A stretch of 64,000 nucleotides of DNA from NCBI GenBank assembly GCA_037952775.1, contig JBANAY010000003.1:22258001-22322000 (forward strand), written 5' to 3'. The position numbers and the translations under genes were made by a program. Within the stretch, counting starts at the first letter, position 1, and every line of letters starts with the position of its first letter. Positions 35,287 through 46,881 of this stretch are shown in pieces. The notes beneath the pieces were generated by a model. The model was not told the origin of the DNA, did not search any database, and saw only the letters and a program-made list of their open reading frames with translations. Origin of the DNA: Clonostachys chloroleuca. Taxonomy: Eukaryota > Ascomycota > Sordariomycetes > Hypocreales > Bionectriaceae.

Positions 35287-36772
35287 AGCTACCGGGCCTA
35301 ATGTTAATATAAATCCCTACTCCAATTAGCCTAATAGTAATAATATTGATTTATTCCCTGAACATTCATTGTATCCGGTCAAGTCTGGACACCTGTAATC
35401 CAGTCTAGTGGCGGTTGACTCTCGTATTAGAGTCGTCACGAGGTGTGTTTGCCATGCTGCTGCTCAGCGGTAAAACTGGGTCACACTCTAGTCCCGGCAA
35501 CCAATACGATGCAAACGCATTCCAGTTCACTTTAGACTTTCACCATGAGAGGGATGCCTCCAGTTGATAGTTCCCGAGCCGTTGCATTCGGCCTAGTAAG
35601 ACCTGATTCGGCCTCTAGCAGCTCTGGCCCAAAAGTACTGTGTCGACACTAGACTGCTAGAAGGCTGTTCTACGTCATAGTTCAGCTCCTCCACGCGGGC
35701 GAATAGACATTAAGCGATAACCAACAGCGTTCTCTCCATCGAACCTGACGGGTAGACTCCGCGGCAGCCGGTGAAGAGATGTTTTCCCACGTGGGTACGA
35801 TACGAGGTATCCAATCGGGACTTGCCATGTCATGTACGATCGCGATGATGTATCCGGCGCCCCATCTGGTCCAGGGGCACTTCATTCTGAGCCACTAACA
35901 GAATCTGCATTTTATGGGGTATTTTCGTTTGTAGAATAGACCAACACACAGAGTCTGGATTAGGATTAGCAAGCTGAGAAGCAACGGGGCGATAACATAT
36001 CTTCAAGCTAAAAGTCTCGTATTTTCTGCCTCTCGTGGTACACGGTGGGAGAAAAAACCGCAGAACAGCCGTCAGGATCATGCCACAACAAAGGTGATCA
36101 TCAATCAGAGTTATGTAGCTCATGAGTGGGTAAAGAGGTTGCACTACTGCAGAATGCATGTCGCCGATAAACAAGGGTTGAGGACGAAAGCAGGTGCTTG
36201 TCTGATGTGTCGTTGAAAGCTCTGTGAAGATCAATGCGACCTGTACGTGGAAAGATAACAGCGATGGTGTCCCTCGTACTTCTAACGTCTCTAAACAATT
36301 CAGATAGGAGAGAACACCCCATCAGCTATAACAGCCTCATCACGACTAGTATCATAAGTAGACGTCTAGATCATTAACTCGAGGTTCAACGTGCTTCTCG
36401 TGTATTTTAATGGGATTTTGATTGAATTCATAGTATTCTAAACAGAACAAAAGCCTGCCTGAGATGTCGATTTCGGATATCTTAGCCGATGTGCCACACA
36501 GATCTCCCCACCCTTGAACCCACAACACCGCATCTAGCACCTTGGCAAGTCGGCGAGATACGAGCAAAAAGGAAAGTTCCTGTGTAAATATCTGGGTCAA
36601 TGACGTTTTCTTGAAGAATTTTATCCTTCTGAGTTCGGTATTAAAGGGACCAAGAGCTCTTTGATTCCAAGCCACCATCGTAATCCACACAAGTCTTCAC
36701 TCGCTTCAAGACCTCCCTCGTTTCAGTTTGCCACTCGCTTCAGCATATAAACGATATCAAAGAATTTTCAAG
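35287..36772. other. Intergenic region
   Basis: About 1.5 kb. Open frames on the minus strand at 35682-35885, 35830-36234 and 36352-36690 have no recognised domain and overlap one another, so I do not call genes. The right half is the promoter of the wall-protein gene. Confidence 0.45.
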
Positions 36773-37891
36773 ATGCGTGCCGGAATTATAGGAGTGCTTG
36801 CAGGCAGCGTCAACTTGGCGCTAGCCACCAAGTTCTGGACCAACTCCAGCATCCCAGCCGTAATTCCGTCTACTACTTGGACCACCGAGGTTGTTACAGC
36901 CGTGACAACGTACTGCCCAGCACCTACTACCGTCACATACAATGATCAGACATACACGGTCACCTCTGCCACTACTCTCACCATTACGAACTGCCCCTGC
37001 ACAATCAGCCGACCTGTTACAACCGTCCCAGCCCCGGCTACTACCACCAAAGTCATCACAGCCATCACCACATATTGTCCAGAGCCAACAACACTCACGT
37101 TTACTGACACAACAATCACGGTCACCAGTCCAACCACTCTTACCGTCCCCTGCAGTCCAACCACTGTTACCATCCCCGTCAAGCCTACTACAAGCACCCC
37201 GGCCCAGCCCAGCAGCAGCTGTGTCGATACCTGCAACGATGCTTATAACAAGTGTCGTACCCAGCCCGGTGCCAACCGCTCAACCTGCGCAGCCCAGTAT
37301 GCCAGCTGTCTTGGATACAACCCATTTGCCGGAAATGGAACCCTCGTTACCCCAACTGCCTGCTCTCAGGCGCCTCCGCCTCCTGTAAAGACCAGCAGCG
37401 GCTTCTTCCCCAACGGGACCGTCACGACAACCACCACCGTCGTCACTGCCATCACCACCTACTGCCCAGTCCCCACAACTCTGACCTACAACAGCCAGAC
37501 ATACACTGTCACCCAGCCGACAACGCTCACAATCACCAACTGCCCATGCACGGTCGTGACCACCAAGCCTGTCGTACCAGTCGGTCCCACCTCCACCAAC
37601 GGCCCCTTCCGACCTACCAGTGTCGGCGGCTCGCAGCCAAGTGGCTCCTCGCAGCAACAGCAGCCCGCGGTTTCCGGATCTCAGACCAGTGCCGGTGGCC
37701 CGAACCCAAGCGGTTTCACGCAGCAGCCTGCAGTCTCTGGGTCTCAGACTAGCGCTGGCTCGCCTGCAAACCCCAACCAGACGCCCACCGGGGGCAATGC
37801 TCCTGCTAAGACCACTGCCGTCCCCGCTGGCGCAGGATCAGTCGGCCCAGCCAAGGTCCTACTGGCCATCGGTGTCGTTGCTATGCTCTAA
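36773..37891 (+). CDS. Ser/Thr-rich GPI-anchored cell wall protein (CCG-6-like)
   Basis: This is a secreted, wall-anchored protein of 372 residues. It has a signal peptide (about 1-18, ending in LALA) and a C-terminal hydrophobic tail (VLLAIGVVAML) that fits a GPI signal. Three copies of a block of about 45 residues occur, near residues 38-85, 95-145 and 215-270. Each has the core TAxTTYCPxPTTxTY followed by TVTxxTTLT, and two end in ITNCPCT. Between copies 2 and 3 lies a cysteine-bearing segment (CVDTCNDAYNKC). A tandem Gln/Ser-rich repeat (PAVSGSQTSAG, twice) precedes the tail. The block pattern is that of clock-controlled CCG-6-like and adhesin-type fungal proteins. The ATG at 36773 begins the signal peptide; an upstream in-frame ATG at 36728 would spoil it. 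Confidence 0.85.
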   Translation: MRAGIIGVLAGSVNLALATKFWTNSSIPAVIPSTTWTTEVVTAVTTYCPAPTTVTYNDQTYTVTSATTLTITNCPCTISRPVTTVPAPATTTKVITAITTYCPEPTTLTFTDTTITVTSPTTLTVPCSPTTVTIPVKPTTSTPAQPSSSCVDTCNDAYNKCRTQPGANRSTCAAQYASCLGYNPFAGNGTLVTPTACSQAPPPPVKTSSGFFPNGTVTTTTTVVTAITTYCPVPTTLTYNSQTYTVTQPTTLTITNCPCTVVTTKPVVPVGPTSTNGPFRPTSVGGSQPSGSSQQQQPAVSGSQTSAGGPNPSGFTQQPAVSGSQTSAGSPANPNQTPTGGNAPAKTTAVPAGAGSVGPAKVLLAIGVVAML

Positions 37892-38734
37892 ATGACAATT
37901 TTGACTATTTCTCTTGATAATGTTCGTCGCCGGTTTCTTCAGGTTATTCAAAGGAGAGTTGAACTTGTGTTGCTTGACAGAATAAATAAGTCAGGGATCT
38001 TGCACTATTGCATTACAAGCGGTGTCAGTGTTGCGGCCCCGAGACTATGGGAAATAATATAGGCAGCAGCGATATTAAAAGTAGAGAACAATAATCACAC
38101 ATTTTTATCAAATGAAGGCACCCCGTGAGACTAACAGTACCTAGTAAGAGGTAATAAGTGAGAGAGCCATACAGTTACGCGGCAGCTGCTGAAAAAAAAA
38201 AAAAAGGGGAAATTCCCAAATACTAAGAATTCAACAACTTGAGAGACTGTACCCAGCATCACAATACATTAAATTTCAGCCTTTTTGCGAGGCTTGCGCC
38301 CGGCTGTACATAAGGTTCGACACCAACTATAGCTATGCCCGGCATAATGACTTTGTCATCGGCGCGAGTCGTTTCATGGAACCCATCTATTTGAAGGCCG
38401 CCATCCCTACTAGCCTGGCTGAACCGCACAGCTCAAGTCCTCTTGCAATCGGCAATCTGTTCGCAAACCGCTGCCTTCGTCGCTCCACATCATGGACAAG
38501 TCAAATGACATCGCTACCTTCGCCGCCGGTCAAGTAAATCGAATCTCGCACATTGCTGTACACACTTATGTCTCAAACATCCCACCGAGCTCTCGCCTGA
38601 CATGCTCTGAACTTGCAACCACACATACAATAAGCATCTCAAAGATTACAACAAGATGTCAAAGAGCAAGCCAAAGAGCAAATTGGTGGTAGTGGTAGTG
38701 TCTAGTGTTAGAGATAAGGAGCTGGGTGACTTAG
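37892..38734. other. Intergenic region left of the foldback element
   Basis: The 3' side of the wall-protein gene followed by AT-rich sequence with an A-run near 38191. No coding signal was seen. Confidence 0.4.
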
Positions 38735-39030
38735 TAATCTTGGTACTTCCTAAGAGAAATACTAGTTATCACAATCCGATAAGTGTGCTAAGGCAGCACA
38801 GTTAACCAAGACCCAAAAGAAGCCTTCAGAGCTTATTTTAAAGAAGCTAACTAGCCTATTTGACTTTGGTAGTTATCTTCTTAACAAAACCAAAGTCAAG
38901 CAAGCTAGGTAACTGCTTTGAACTAAAGCTCTGAGGGGCTTCTTCTGGATCTCAGTTGACTGTAATGCCTTAGCAGCACCTGTCAGTTTGTGATTACTGG
39001 TATCCTGTGAGGTTAACAATGGTTGTGATA
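38735..39030. mobile_element. Foldback / MITE-like inverted-repeat element
   Basis: The two halves are imperfect inverted copies of each other around a centre near 38880. The arm at 38761-38878 pairs with 38883-39000. Matched blocks include TATCACAA with its partner TTGTGATTA, GCTAAGGC with GCCTTAGC, GAAGCC..TCAGAGCTT with AAGCTCTGAGGGGCTTC, and TTGACTTTGGT with ACCAAAGTCAA. Identity between arms is roughly three quarters by eye, with many differences being C/T or G/A. No protein is encoded, which fits a non-autonomous element. Exact ends and target-site duplication were not resolved. Confidence 0.7.
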
Positions 39031-39124
39031 AATGTAGTATTCCAAAAATCGGCGATAACGAAAGACAGCCTTGCGGTCTACGCGCCTGAGCGGCGAGTGG
39101 GGAAAATTATTGTATGTCAACTCA
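39031..39124. other. Spacer between foldback element and repeat copy B
   Basis: A short AT-rich spacer with no separate feature. Confidence 0.3.
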
Positions 39125-39310
39125 TTTGTTTGTTTTTTCTCGTCGTAAATGAGGGTTATCCCAAGATCAGGTCACATACATAACTTTATCATGCAGTTTT
39201 TCTCTCTGTACCCAAACCTTCCACACCAAGATGAGGCAAAACCTAAGATATATAGCCTAGGCACAGGCATGAGCATCTCAAAACCTCTAACAAGGGCTAG
39301 CCAGAGGTAT
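39125..39310. repeat. Diverged dispersed repeat, copy B
   Basis: This copy matches 33540-33750 in order of blocks: TTTTCT..CGTAA, GGGTTATCCCAAGATCAG, AGCCTAGGCACAGGCAT at 39254-39270 and CCTCTAACAAGGGCT. It is about 25 bp shorter between the first and last blocks. It lies only about 100 bp from the foldback element, so this gap appears to collect mobile-element debris. Confidence 0.55.
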
Positions 39311-41470
39311 GTATTTTAGCCATAGCCCTTAAGAGGGGAAGCTCATAACCACTAATCACATCCACCTCTCCAAGCAATAACAATAAAATGTCAGTATCTA
39401 ATTTCAACATTCCTACCTCTCGGGGCCTGACCAGGACTCGTGACCAGGTCGTCAAAGATATGATGAATCATCAGAGATAACGCAAAGCAGCTCTGCTCCG
39501 AGCTTATCAAAGACACAGCCCTCCGATCAGTCGGGGGACAGCTTGTGGCGACGAAGCCGCTTACCTAGTGAGAGTTTGAGGATAAAGCTAAAAAAAAAAC
39601 CAAAAGTTGCCAGATCCGACATCTCAAAAAATGAATAATGAAGCCGCTTGTAGCTTATTATTTGTTCTTTCCTTGACTTCTCCTCCAGGCACCAGCTCAA
39701 TGTCAGACCGTCAGTTGGAATATCCACTGCGAGTGGAGTTGAAACTTAGAGAACTCCGTTGAACTTGACCTCTTTCATCCCCAAACTAGAAAATGACCAT
39801 TTACGAATCCTTCAACATCCATAATAGGTCTGCCTTGGCCATTCATCTACCGTATAAGCCACGCGGGTACCTGTCCCGAGGTGCTTCAGGCATGGCTAAG
39901 TGGAAACCGTGCTGAAAGTAGTCTATTTTGCGGCTACTAGGTCGGCGATCAGTGACACTTAAATAGCTGATCCCACGCCTGGTTAGGTGAGCCAAAGCGC
40001 GAGTACCGGCAGAAATTTGGTGATCACGGAACTCGCGAGACGGAGTCCGAGGGGTTCGGTCTAATTAAGCGTGACCCAAGAATGGTAAAGTTACCGCGTA
40101 GAAAAGAAGGCTGAGCACATTTGAATGGTGGGGAGAAGGATTCTGTGAGACGAAGACAGCGGCTTCGCCACAAACTACTAAATCGGGAGTCAGGCTATTT
40201 CCGAGAGAGGCCATAAGAAAGGTTTATACGCCTTGTGGGTCAAGGCCATGGGGATGGACAAGGTTCTCCCTCGTAGCCTCTAAAGAAACAGAGAGCTTCG
40301 AAACCGTTTAGACCCCACGATGAAGTAATACGTAACGTGTCGCCAGCTCCGTAGCTAGTTTATTATTTGACAGTCCATTAAGACGCACCGACAATATCCC
40401 GGCACCGGGCTTCTGATTGGCGAAATCCGGGACTTTTAGGTGATGAAATCCGTAACAGGCTGTCCCCGGGCGATCCTGATTTGCTTCATGGTACCCTGAC
40501 ATTGGAAACCTGCCGCCTGACGGGTACTGTACCAAAGTTCAAACCAAGAGTCCTCCCGATGGCCAATTGATCACGCCGTCTGTACCCGAGTAGATATATT
40601 GGACTTTGGAAAAGGATCCTGGGCCAGCCCCGTCGGCACTGGCCTGGTGATGCACAGCCAGCAAAGCGGTCAATACACACTACCGTGACATAATGAAAGC
40701 TGGGCGAATTAGGTGTGATGTGCAAGAAAAAAACCCACGAATTAAGCATGCATTGACCACCAAAGGGACTTCTGTCGCAGCTGAAAGCTCCTGCTCCCGT
40801 GAGATGGGGTCCTCCTGCGAGTCGATCCTCAGGAGTCGGACATGCCACAATGTCAGTCAAATTGTTGTTAAGTCTGCTGTGGACAATTCTAGAATGAACG
40901 AGGTTGCTGTAATCGCAGAGGCTATCGAGCTTTGCAGGAGATGACCGTCTTCAACAGGCAGTTCCAGCCCGGCCTTGATATTGCAACTCAACTTGAGATT
41001 ATATTTAACCTCCTTACGTGCCACGTGATGTGTATCTGAACCTTCTCCTACTAGGTCCTCAAGCAACTAGCACATGTTTGACGCACTCAGGGAGTACCAG
41101 AGCCGTGGGCAAGTGCATATATATCATTCCAGTGGGCCTCGTTGGCAAGCAGACCCAGCGATCTGTCCCAAAGGTCTCTAATTTCCCAAAGGCCTTTCGC
41201 ATCCCTTCATCAAATTGCAATTGAGCTCTTTTCCCATCTCGCCTGCCCTGATTATCCCACTTTACGGAGTACCTTCGCTGACAAAACCTTATACGCCCAT
41301 CCAAGGAGGCCCCTTCCGTTGTCCAACCCACATGCCGATCTTGTCTGAACTCCCTCCCTCCTCACTCTGCCCTCTTTGTCTTGGCTCTTCTGCACTCCCT
41401 GTCCCTCTCTGTTCTTCATTTTGAGTCCTCGAGTCCTCGCACCTTCGACTACCTGGCTCAACATTTCACC
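39311..41470. other. Gene-poor intergenic region
   Basis: About 2.1 kb of mixed sequence with overlapping short open frames on both strands (for example 40486-40860) and no domain. A pyrimidine-rich stretch at about 41345-41420 is probably the 5' leader of the following glycosyltransferase gene. Confidence 0.45.
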
Positions 41471-42690
41471 ATGCATCTCCCGTTGGGGGAGCCCAAGGCT
41501 GTGTCACACATCCAAATCTTCAGCCGGAAACATAGGATCATCGTTTGCATCGCCGTACTCTTTTTGCTTTCCACCATCATATTCTACCTACCTTTTGAGA
41601 GAAGATCATACTTAAGACACTTATTGCTCCCCCTACTCGATATACCAAGTGCAAGCTCGAGGAGCCCAGCGCTCTCACCTGCAACGCGACTCTGGCCGCC
41701 AGGCACGAACCCATCCCAAACATAGCCCACTATGTATTCATTCTTCGCGACCCGTCCGGCGATTTCTCCTTCCAGTTCAGTCACTTTCTAAGCATCTACT
41801 CAGCGTACCATCTCTGGCGCCCCGACAAGATATATCTTCACACAAATGTCGCTCCCGACAGCGCTCCGATCGCTCGAGCGAAGAGCGGCAGCATGGGAAA
41901 GTGGAATCAACTAATCTTCAACATCCCCAATCTCACCATCAACAACATCACGGTACCTACCCATGCTGGGAATGGGGTCGAGATCTCGGGGCTGGAACAC
42001 AAGTCGGACTTTGTCAGGGTCAAGGCTGTGCACGACTTCGGGGGCACCTATGTCGATTTCGATGTCTTCCCCCTCCGCGACCTCAAGCCCTTGCGAGAAC
42101 GCGGCTTTGCCGCCGTCGGCGGACGACAGGAGGGAGGCGAATTAAACAGTGGCACCTTCATGGGTGTCGCGGGGAGTCTGGCGTTGACCGAGTGGATGGA
42201 GGAGATGAACAGAGTGTACGATGGTGGCTGGACCACCCACAGCAACGCTGCCCTTACTCGAATCGGGAATCGCCTGGCGATCGAACAGCCCTGCGAGATG
42301 CTCGCACTCAATCAAGCCGCCTTCGCCCCCGGGAGCTGGCTTGACCACGACATTGACAATCTGTTCTCCACCCACGAAGGCGCCCCAATCATACCTCCTG
42401 GTGGAAACTCGAGCATGCGCCAGGGAGTCCCTCTCGAGGAGGAAGATATCCCAGAAGACTTTGACGCTGACAAGTCACTGATGCCAAGCTGGGCCCGCGA
42501 TTTCTCCTGCACATACCTGCTGCATGCTTTCAGTGGGAACAAGGCAAGGCACGGCGTCACTCATAACAATATTGACCCTCAATATGTGTTGGATCTGCGC
42601 AGCAACTTTGCCAGGGCTGTGTATCCTATTGCAAAGCTGTTGCTTGACAAGAAGGTTATAACTTTAGACGATACTGATCTTGGAAAATGA
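41471..42690 (+). CDS. GT32-type glycosyltransferase (DXD sugar-binding), frame interrupted
   Basis: This looks like a type II Golgi membrane protein. A basic N-terminus and membrane helix (RIIVCIAVLFLLSTIIFYLPF, about 25-45) precede a luminal domain of the Gly_transf_sug (OCH1/GT32-like) type. The metal and sugar-nucleotide site is GGTYVDFDVFPLRDL; SDFVRVKAVHDF and LNSGTFMGV are also typical. The frame changes inside a run of five C at 41629-41633. One extra C would give a continuous protein of about 406 residues. Alternatively, a 62-nt intron at 41555-41616 (weak donor GTACTC, acceptor TTAAG) also restores frame and gives about 385 residues, but it removes most of the membrane helix. I favour a one-base indel. 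An upstream in-frame ATG at 41381 lies in the CT-rich leader. Confidence 0.75.
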
Positions 42691-45600
42691 TTTTCCTCTT
42701 TTTGGAGTAACCAAGCAGATAGACTTAGACTACCTAGTATAATACCGAACTGCTGTACAACGTTCCCTTTCTCTTGCTTTTGTAGGCAATGTCGCGGTCC
42801 AGTCATCTCTCTCTTGTAGCATACTGTTCGCTACCATGCTGAGAGTGCGATTTTGCACAAGCCCCCGATGGTAGGGACATTTTGAAGAAAATGGGGGTAG
42901 ATGTGTCCCCATGCTTATTGAGAACAAAGAGTGTCAATATATCGGTGGGAAGCATGGTTCATGTGGAAATATGGCCCTCAAATTGTGTGAACTTCACATA
43001 AGACATAAGGTCCAGGAACTGAGCAAGCCAAAAGAGGGTGACACTGCTTGAACTTGTCAGTGATGGTCTAAGATCAAGTGCATTTAAGCGAATTTCAGTG
43101 CTACGATTTCTCAATATCTGATAGTGTCTTAATGATCGCAACACGCGACATTACTCAACTGGATTTAAGGGAACAAACAAGTAAAGTGACCCGTTGAATT
43201 GGCGCATCGTTCAGGATTTGTTTGAGCAGTGAGGCAAGTCAAGACTTCGGTTTCCAAGTGCTAGCCTCCGCTCCCGGCTCCGGCCCGTGCCTTGATAGAT
43301 GGATCACGGATGCATATAGTTCTGTATTGGATATGCCACATCAGGTATCCCAATTTAGTTGTAGAGAAGTGCCTTTGCTATTGATTCATTCGGTACTTTA
43401 TTAAAGCTAATATATGGGCCTTTTTTTTTCCCAGTCGCCTCAAACTCACAGCTCTATTACTCTTGAAGGTAATTTCGTGGTTATCAGCATGGTGTACGTC
43501 GAGTGTGATTCCGGTATTTTCTAATGCTCGCCCCTCAGCTAGAGTTACGAAGCTATCCTCTAATGAAATTGTCTCTTTCAACTGGGTGCTGTTCGTCGTA
43601 TCCGTCGCCTTTCAGGCTGTTCGAGCTATCTCCTATGTGCGGCGCTGTTGTTATTGAAGCAACGCGCCCCGCCCCCCAATGACTTTGCCATTATTTCAGA
43701 CTTCTCGAAACGTGTAGATACCACATGATGAGTACAATGTCGTTTTGGGATTTTCTGGATTTCCGGATTGCGAATTGGATACCGTTCTTCCGTTTGTTGG
43801 TTGAAACACCCTAACCCACGTCTCTCAAACCACGTCTATCAATTGTAGGTTCACCAAATTCTCCAATGTCAGTGCAGATTCCAAACACGATAATTAGGCT
43901 TGAGCTGGTTCAAGATATACAAAAAAAAAATGACAAAAAGGAGAGAAATGGACGAAAGTATTAATAGCTTAGCTCTTCTCGGCTGAATTACCTGGATGAA
44001 ATAGATAAGATAACGAGTTCGTATTCGTAATTCTTCGTGATTGGGTTACCCTATAGCAATGGCCAGAACAATAATATGAGTCCAATGCGCGGCAATAAAG
44101 CGAGTTAAACGCGTAGCAATTTCCAAGTGCAATATCTCTTTAGATGATTAGGGGCGGTTATGATCTAATTCAGTTGAATTTGGGCATTCTGGTAGTAGCA
44201 TTTGTCATAATGTTGTAGTCATGGTTTTATGACAGTGAAGATGCCAATTGAGATAGTTATGCACACACAAGTTTTAGCAAGGTCTGCTTATTTCAAAATC
44301 AAAGGAGCGCCAGGACCCAGTTGGTTTATTCCATTTAACATTCTAATACTGATTTCAATCGGTTTATCTTTCCTCCGGGTCCTAACATCGTTCTGTTTGT
44401 TCCTTCAATTACTCACTCCCCAAAAGAATCTGGTTTGATATTGTGCGGGATAAATAACCTGCAAGCACAACAGCATGGTTAAGGTTGTATTCGCTATCCG
44501 GATCCGACACGGCTTGGAAGACATGCGGCCGATGCTAAAAGTTGGTTGGTGGAAGATAGCAGTCCAAATCGGAAGCTGCGGACGCTCAAGTGGAATGTTG
44601 AATCACCCCGCAAGGTAAATGCCCAGCTAGGAAGCCAAGCTTGATTTACAGGGGCATAGGGTCAATGAATTTTAGATGAGCCCATCCGAATCCTTTGGAA
44701 GTTACTCCGTAATCTGCGCAATATTGCATCCCCGACTTGTGATATGAAACTAGCAGAGCGTTTGAGGCTTTGAACCTGATTTTTGGGAGACGGTTGAATA
44801 GCTACGGTGAACGAAAATGATCAATCTTCAACAGCTAAGATATGACGATCTCTCAGCTTTGGTGCTGACATCCCTCAAATAATCTGAAACGGAGATAAGA
44901 GATCGACGAGGGCTATCACCTGTGATTGCCGTGCTAAATAAAGACACATGGCTCAGGATAAGAGTCCCACTCCAATGTTATTTATACTCGCGTCGCCATA
45001 GACCAATAACAAGCGGGATTATCCTCCGGCCACCGCTTATTAATGAAGCTTATTCCGTTTGGAGACGACACGTACATGGCAGTCTTGCGAGGGACTGCTT
45101 CTGCAGGCCAATCAGCGTGGCATCTAGAGGCTGGGTTGACAGGTTCCTTGCATGGCAGATGGATCCCGTCGCAGGTTCAGTTGAAATCTTGATGGCACGC
45201 AGCTCAACAGTTGAAAGCTGGCAGAGTGAGCATACTAGTACACGCGTCGTCCACCACGAATCAGGCAATCTCCCAACCCAGCAAGGCTCAATAGACAGGC
45301 AGTCGTTTCAACCACGCCGAGTCTTCAAGGAGAGCGAGGATTAAAGGTGGAATCGATCATCGAAATGCGGAGAGGCTCACCCAGTCACTTAGTAATAATA
45401 GGACATTCTTCTAGCAACCCTCAGCCCTTGTAGTTTCCGGGAATAGCTTGACCAGGCGCAGCTCCGACCGTTGACGCTGCCGCCAATGGCATTTCCTTGG
45501 AAATGGATTGCTCCAGAGCCACAATAGATGAGCACCTGTGCGGTGATCCCTAGTCCGTTTCATGTATCATGGAACAAGGGCCACGGCACCACGGTGGTAG

Positions 45601-45718
45601 CCCTGCGCCTGATATGCTCAGCTCAATTGATAAATACCGAGATGTCCTGCCCAATCTTGGAGTGGCGAATCTTCATCGACAGTCTCTTGTCTTGAAGCAT
45701 CTGGCCAGTCGGACATCT
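42691..45718. other. Long gene-poor region
   Basis: About 3 kb, AT-leaning, with short unsupported open frames (43378-43581, 44922-45344). I see no domain, tRNA or clear repeat, apart from homopolymer A near 43920. The right end is the promoter of the trypsin gene. Confidence 0.45.
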
Positions 45719-45820
45719 TCGTCTTTTTTTTGTTTGTCTTCTTTTCTTTTTCCTTTTTTTTTCTTTTTCTTCTCTCTTCTCTTCTCTCTTCGCATTTTCT
45801 TCGCTTCTTTTTTTCACACT
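45719..45820 (+). repeat. Pyrimidine (CT) tract in the trypsin 5' leader
   Basis: About 100 bp composed almost only of T and C end 15 bp before the trypsin start codon. CT-rich leaders of this kind mark strongly transcribed filamentous-fungal genes and set the transcription start. Confidence 0.6.
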
Positions 45821-45835
45821 TTCAAATCATTGACG

Positions 45836-46705
45836 ATGAAGTTCTCAACTGCTGCCGCTCTTCTGATGCCCGCCGCTGCCATGGCGGCGGATTTCAGCGC
45901 CAAGATTGTGGGCGGAACCAAGGCCGACGAGGGCGAGTTCCCCTACATTGTCAGTCTGTCGCTTGCCGAGACCCGATCTCACTTCTGCGGTGGTGTCTTG
46001 CTCGATTCCAAGACCGTGCTCACTGCTGCCCATTGCTCCGTCGACTACCCGGCCAACCAGGTCCGCGTCCGTGCCGGATCCAACGTATGTATCTTCTGCT
46101 CCGAATCTGGCGCCTCTTCTTCATGTCAATTATGACTAACTTGCACATCACAGCTTTGGGCTTCCGGCGGCAAGCAGGTCAACGTTGCTTCCATCAAGGT
46201 TCATCCCAAGTATGACGAGGACACCCTGAACAACGACATTGCCATCTGGTCTCTGGCACGCCCCATCCGCCAGGACGAGAACATCAAGTACATTTCTCTC
46301 CCCAAGGCCGGATCCGACCCCGCAGCAAACACCACCGTCACTGTTGCCGGCTGGGGTCTGCTCGACTCCAGTGCCGAGGATATCCCCAGGGATCTGCGAA
46401 AGGTCTCCGTCCCCGTCATCTCGCGCGCCAAGTGCAACGCCTCGTACAACCGCAACGACACCCAGATCACCCAGCAGATGTTTTGCGCCGGATCAACTGG
46501 AAAGGATTCCTGCCAGGGTGACAGCGGCGGCCCTGTCGTCGATGTCGCCTCCAGCACCCTTCTCGGACTGGTGTCGTGGGGTTTCGACTGCGCCCTGCCC
46601 GAATACCCCGGTGTTTACACCAATGTCGGCCAGTTCGTCGACTTCATCCGAAGCGAGGGCAACAAGACTGCCAACCCTCACCACAACTACCCATACTGGG
46701 TATAA
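45836..46705 (+). CDS. Secreted trypsin-like serine protease (S1)
   Basis: This is a trypsinogen-like protein of 266 residues. Exons 45836-46084 and 46154-46705 flank a 69-nt intron. A signal peptide (about 1-17) and a short propeptide end at Lys23. The mature N-terminus is IVGG (24-27), the classical activation site. The catalytic triad is His66 (TAAHC), Asp111 (NNDIA) and Ser207 (GDSGGP). Asp201, six residues before the serine, is the S1-pocket aspartate that gives Lys/Arg specificity. Such enzymes are virulence-related in plant- and insect-associated fungi. The frame is open upstream to 45569, but that stretch encodes the CT tract as a run of Phe/Ser/Leu, so the ATG at 45836 is chosen. Confidence 0.95.
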
Positions 46706-46790
46706 AAGACTGCTGGATGCGGTCAAAACTTTTGGTTACGGTTCTGCGCGATCCATTCTGCCCAGGTGGATCGTCAAAATTTGATCCTAG

Positions 46791-46881
46791 TTTCTTCTTC
46801 TTCTCACCAACTTTTTCTCTTCTTCTTACATACTTTTTCTTCTTTTTCTTCTTCTTCTTACTTCTTTTCCTTTCCTTTTTT
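46791..46881 (+). repeat. Pyrimidine (CT) tract in the trypsin 3' flank
   Basis: A second T/C-only tract of about 90 bp with TTCTTC units starts about 85 bp after the stop codon, probably inside the 3' untranslated region. Confidence 0.55.

Noticed and set aside
35682..36690. Series of minus-strand open frames that might be exons of one gene
   Set aside because: No conserved motif, and I could not join them by good splice sites into a recognisable protein.
45569..45835. Upstream extension of the trypsin frame
   Set aside because: It translates the CT tract into low-complexity Phe/Ser/Leu and would bury the signal peptide.
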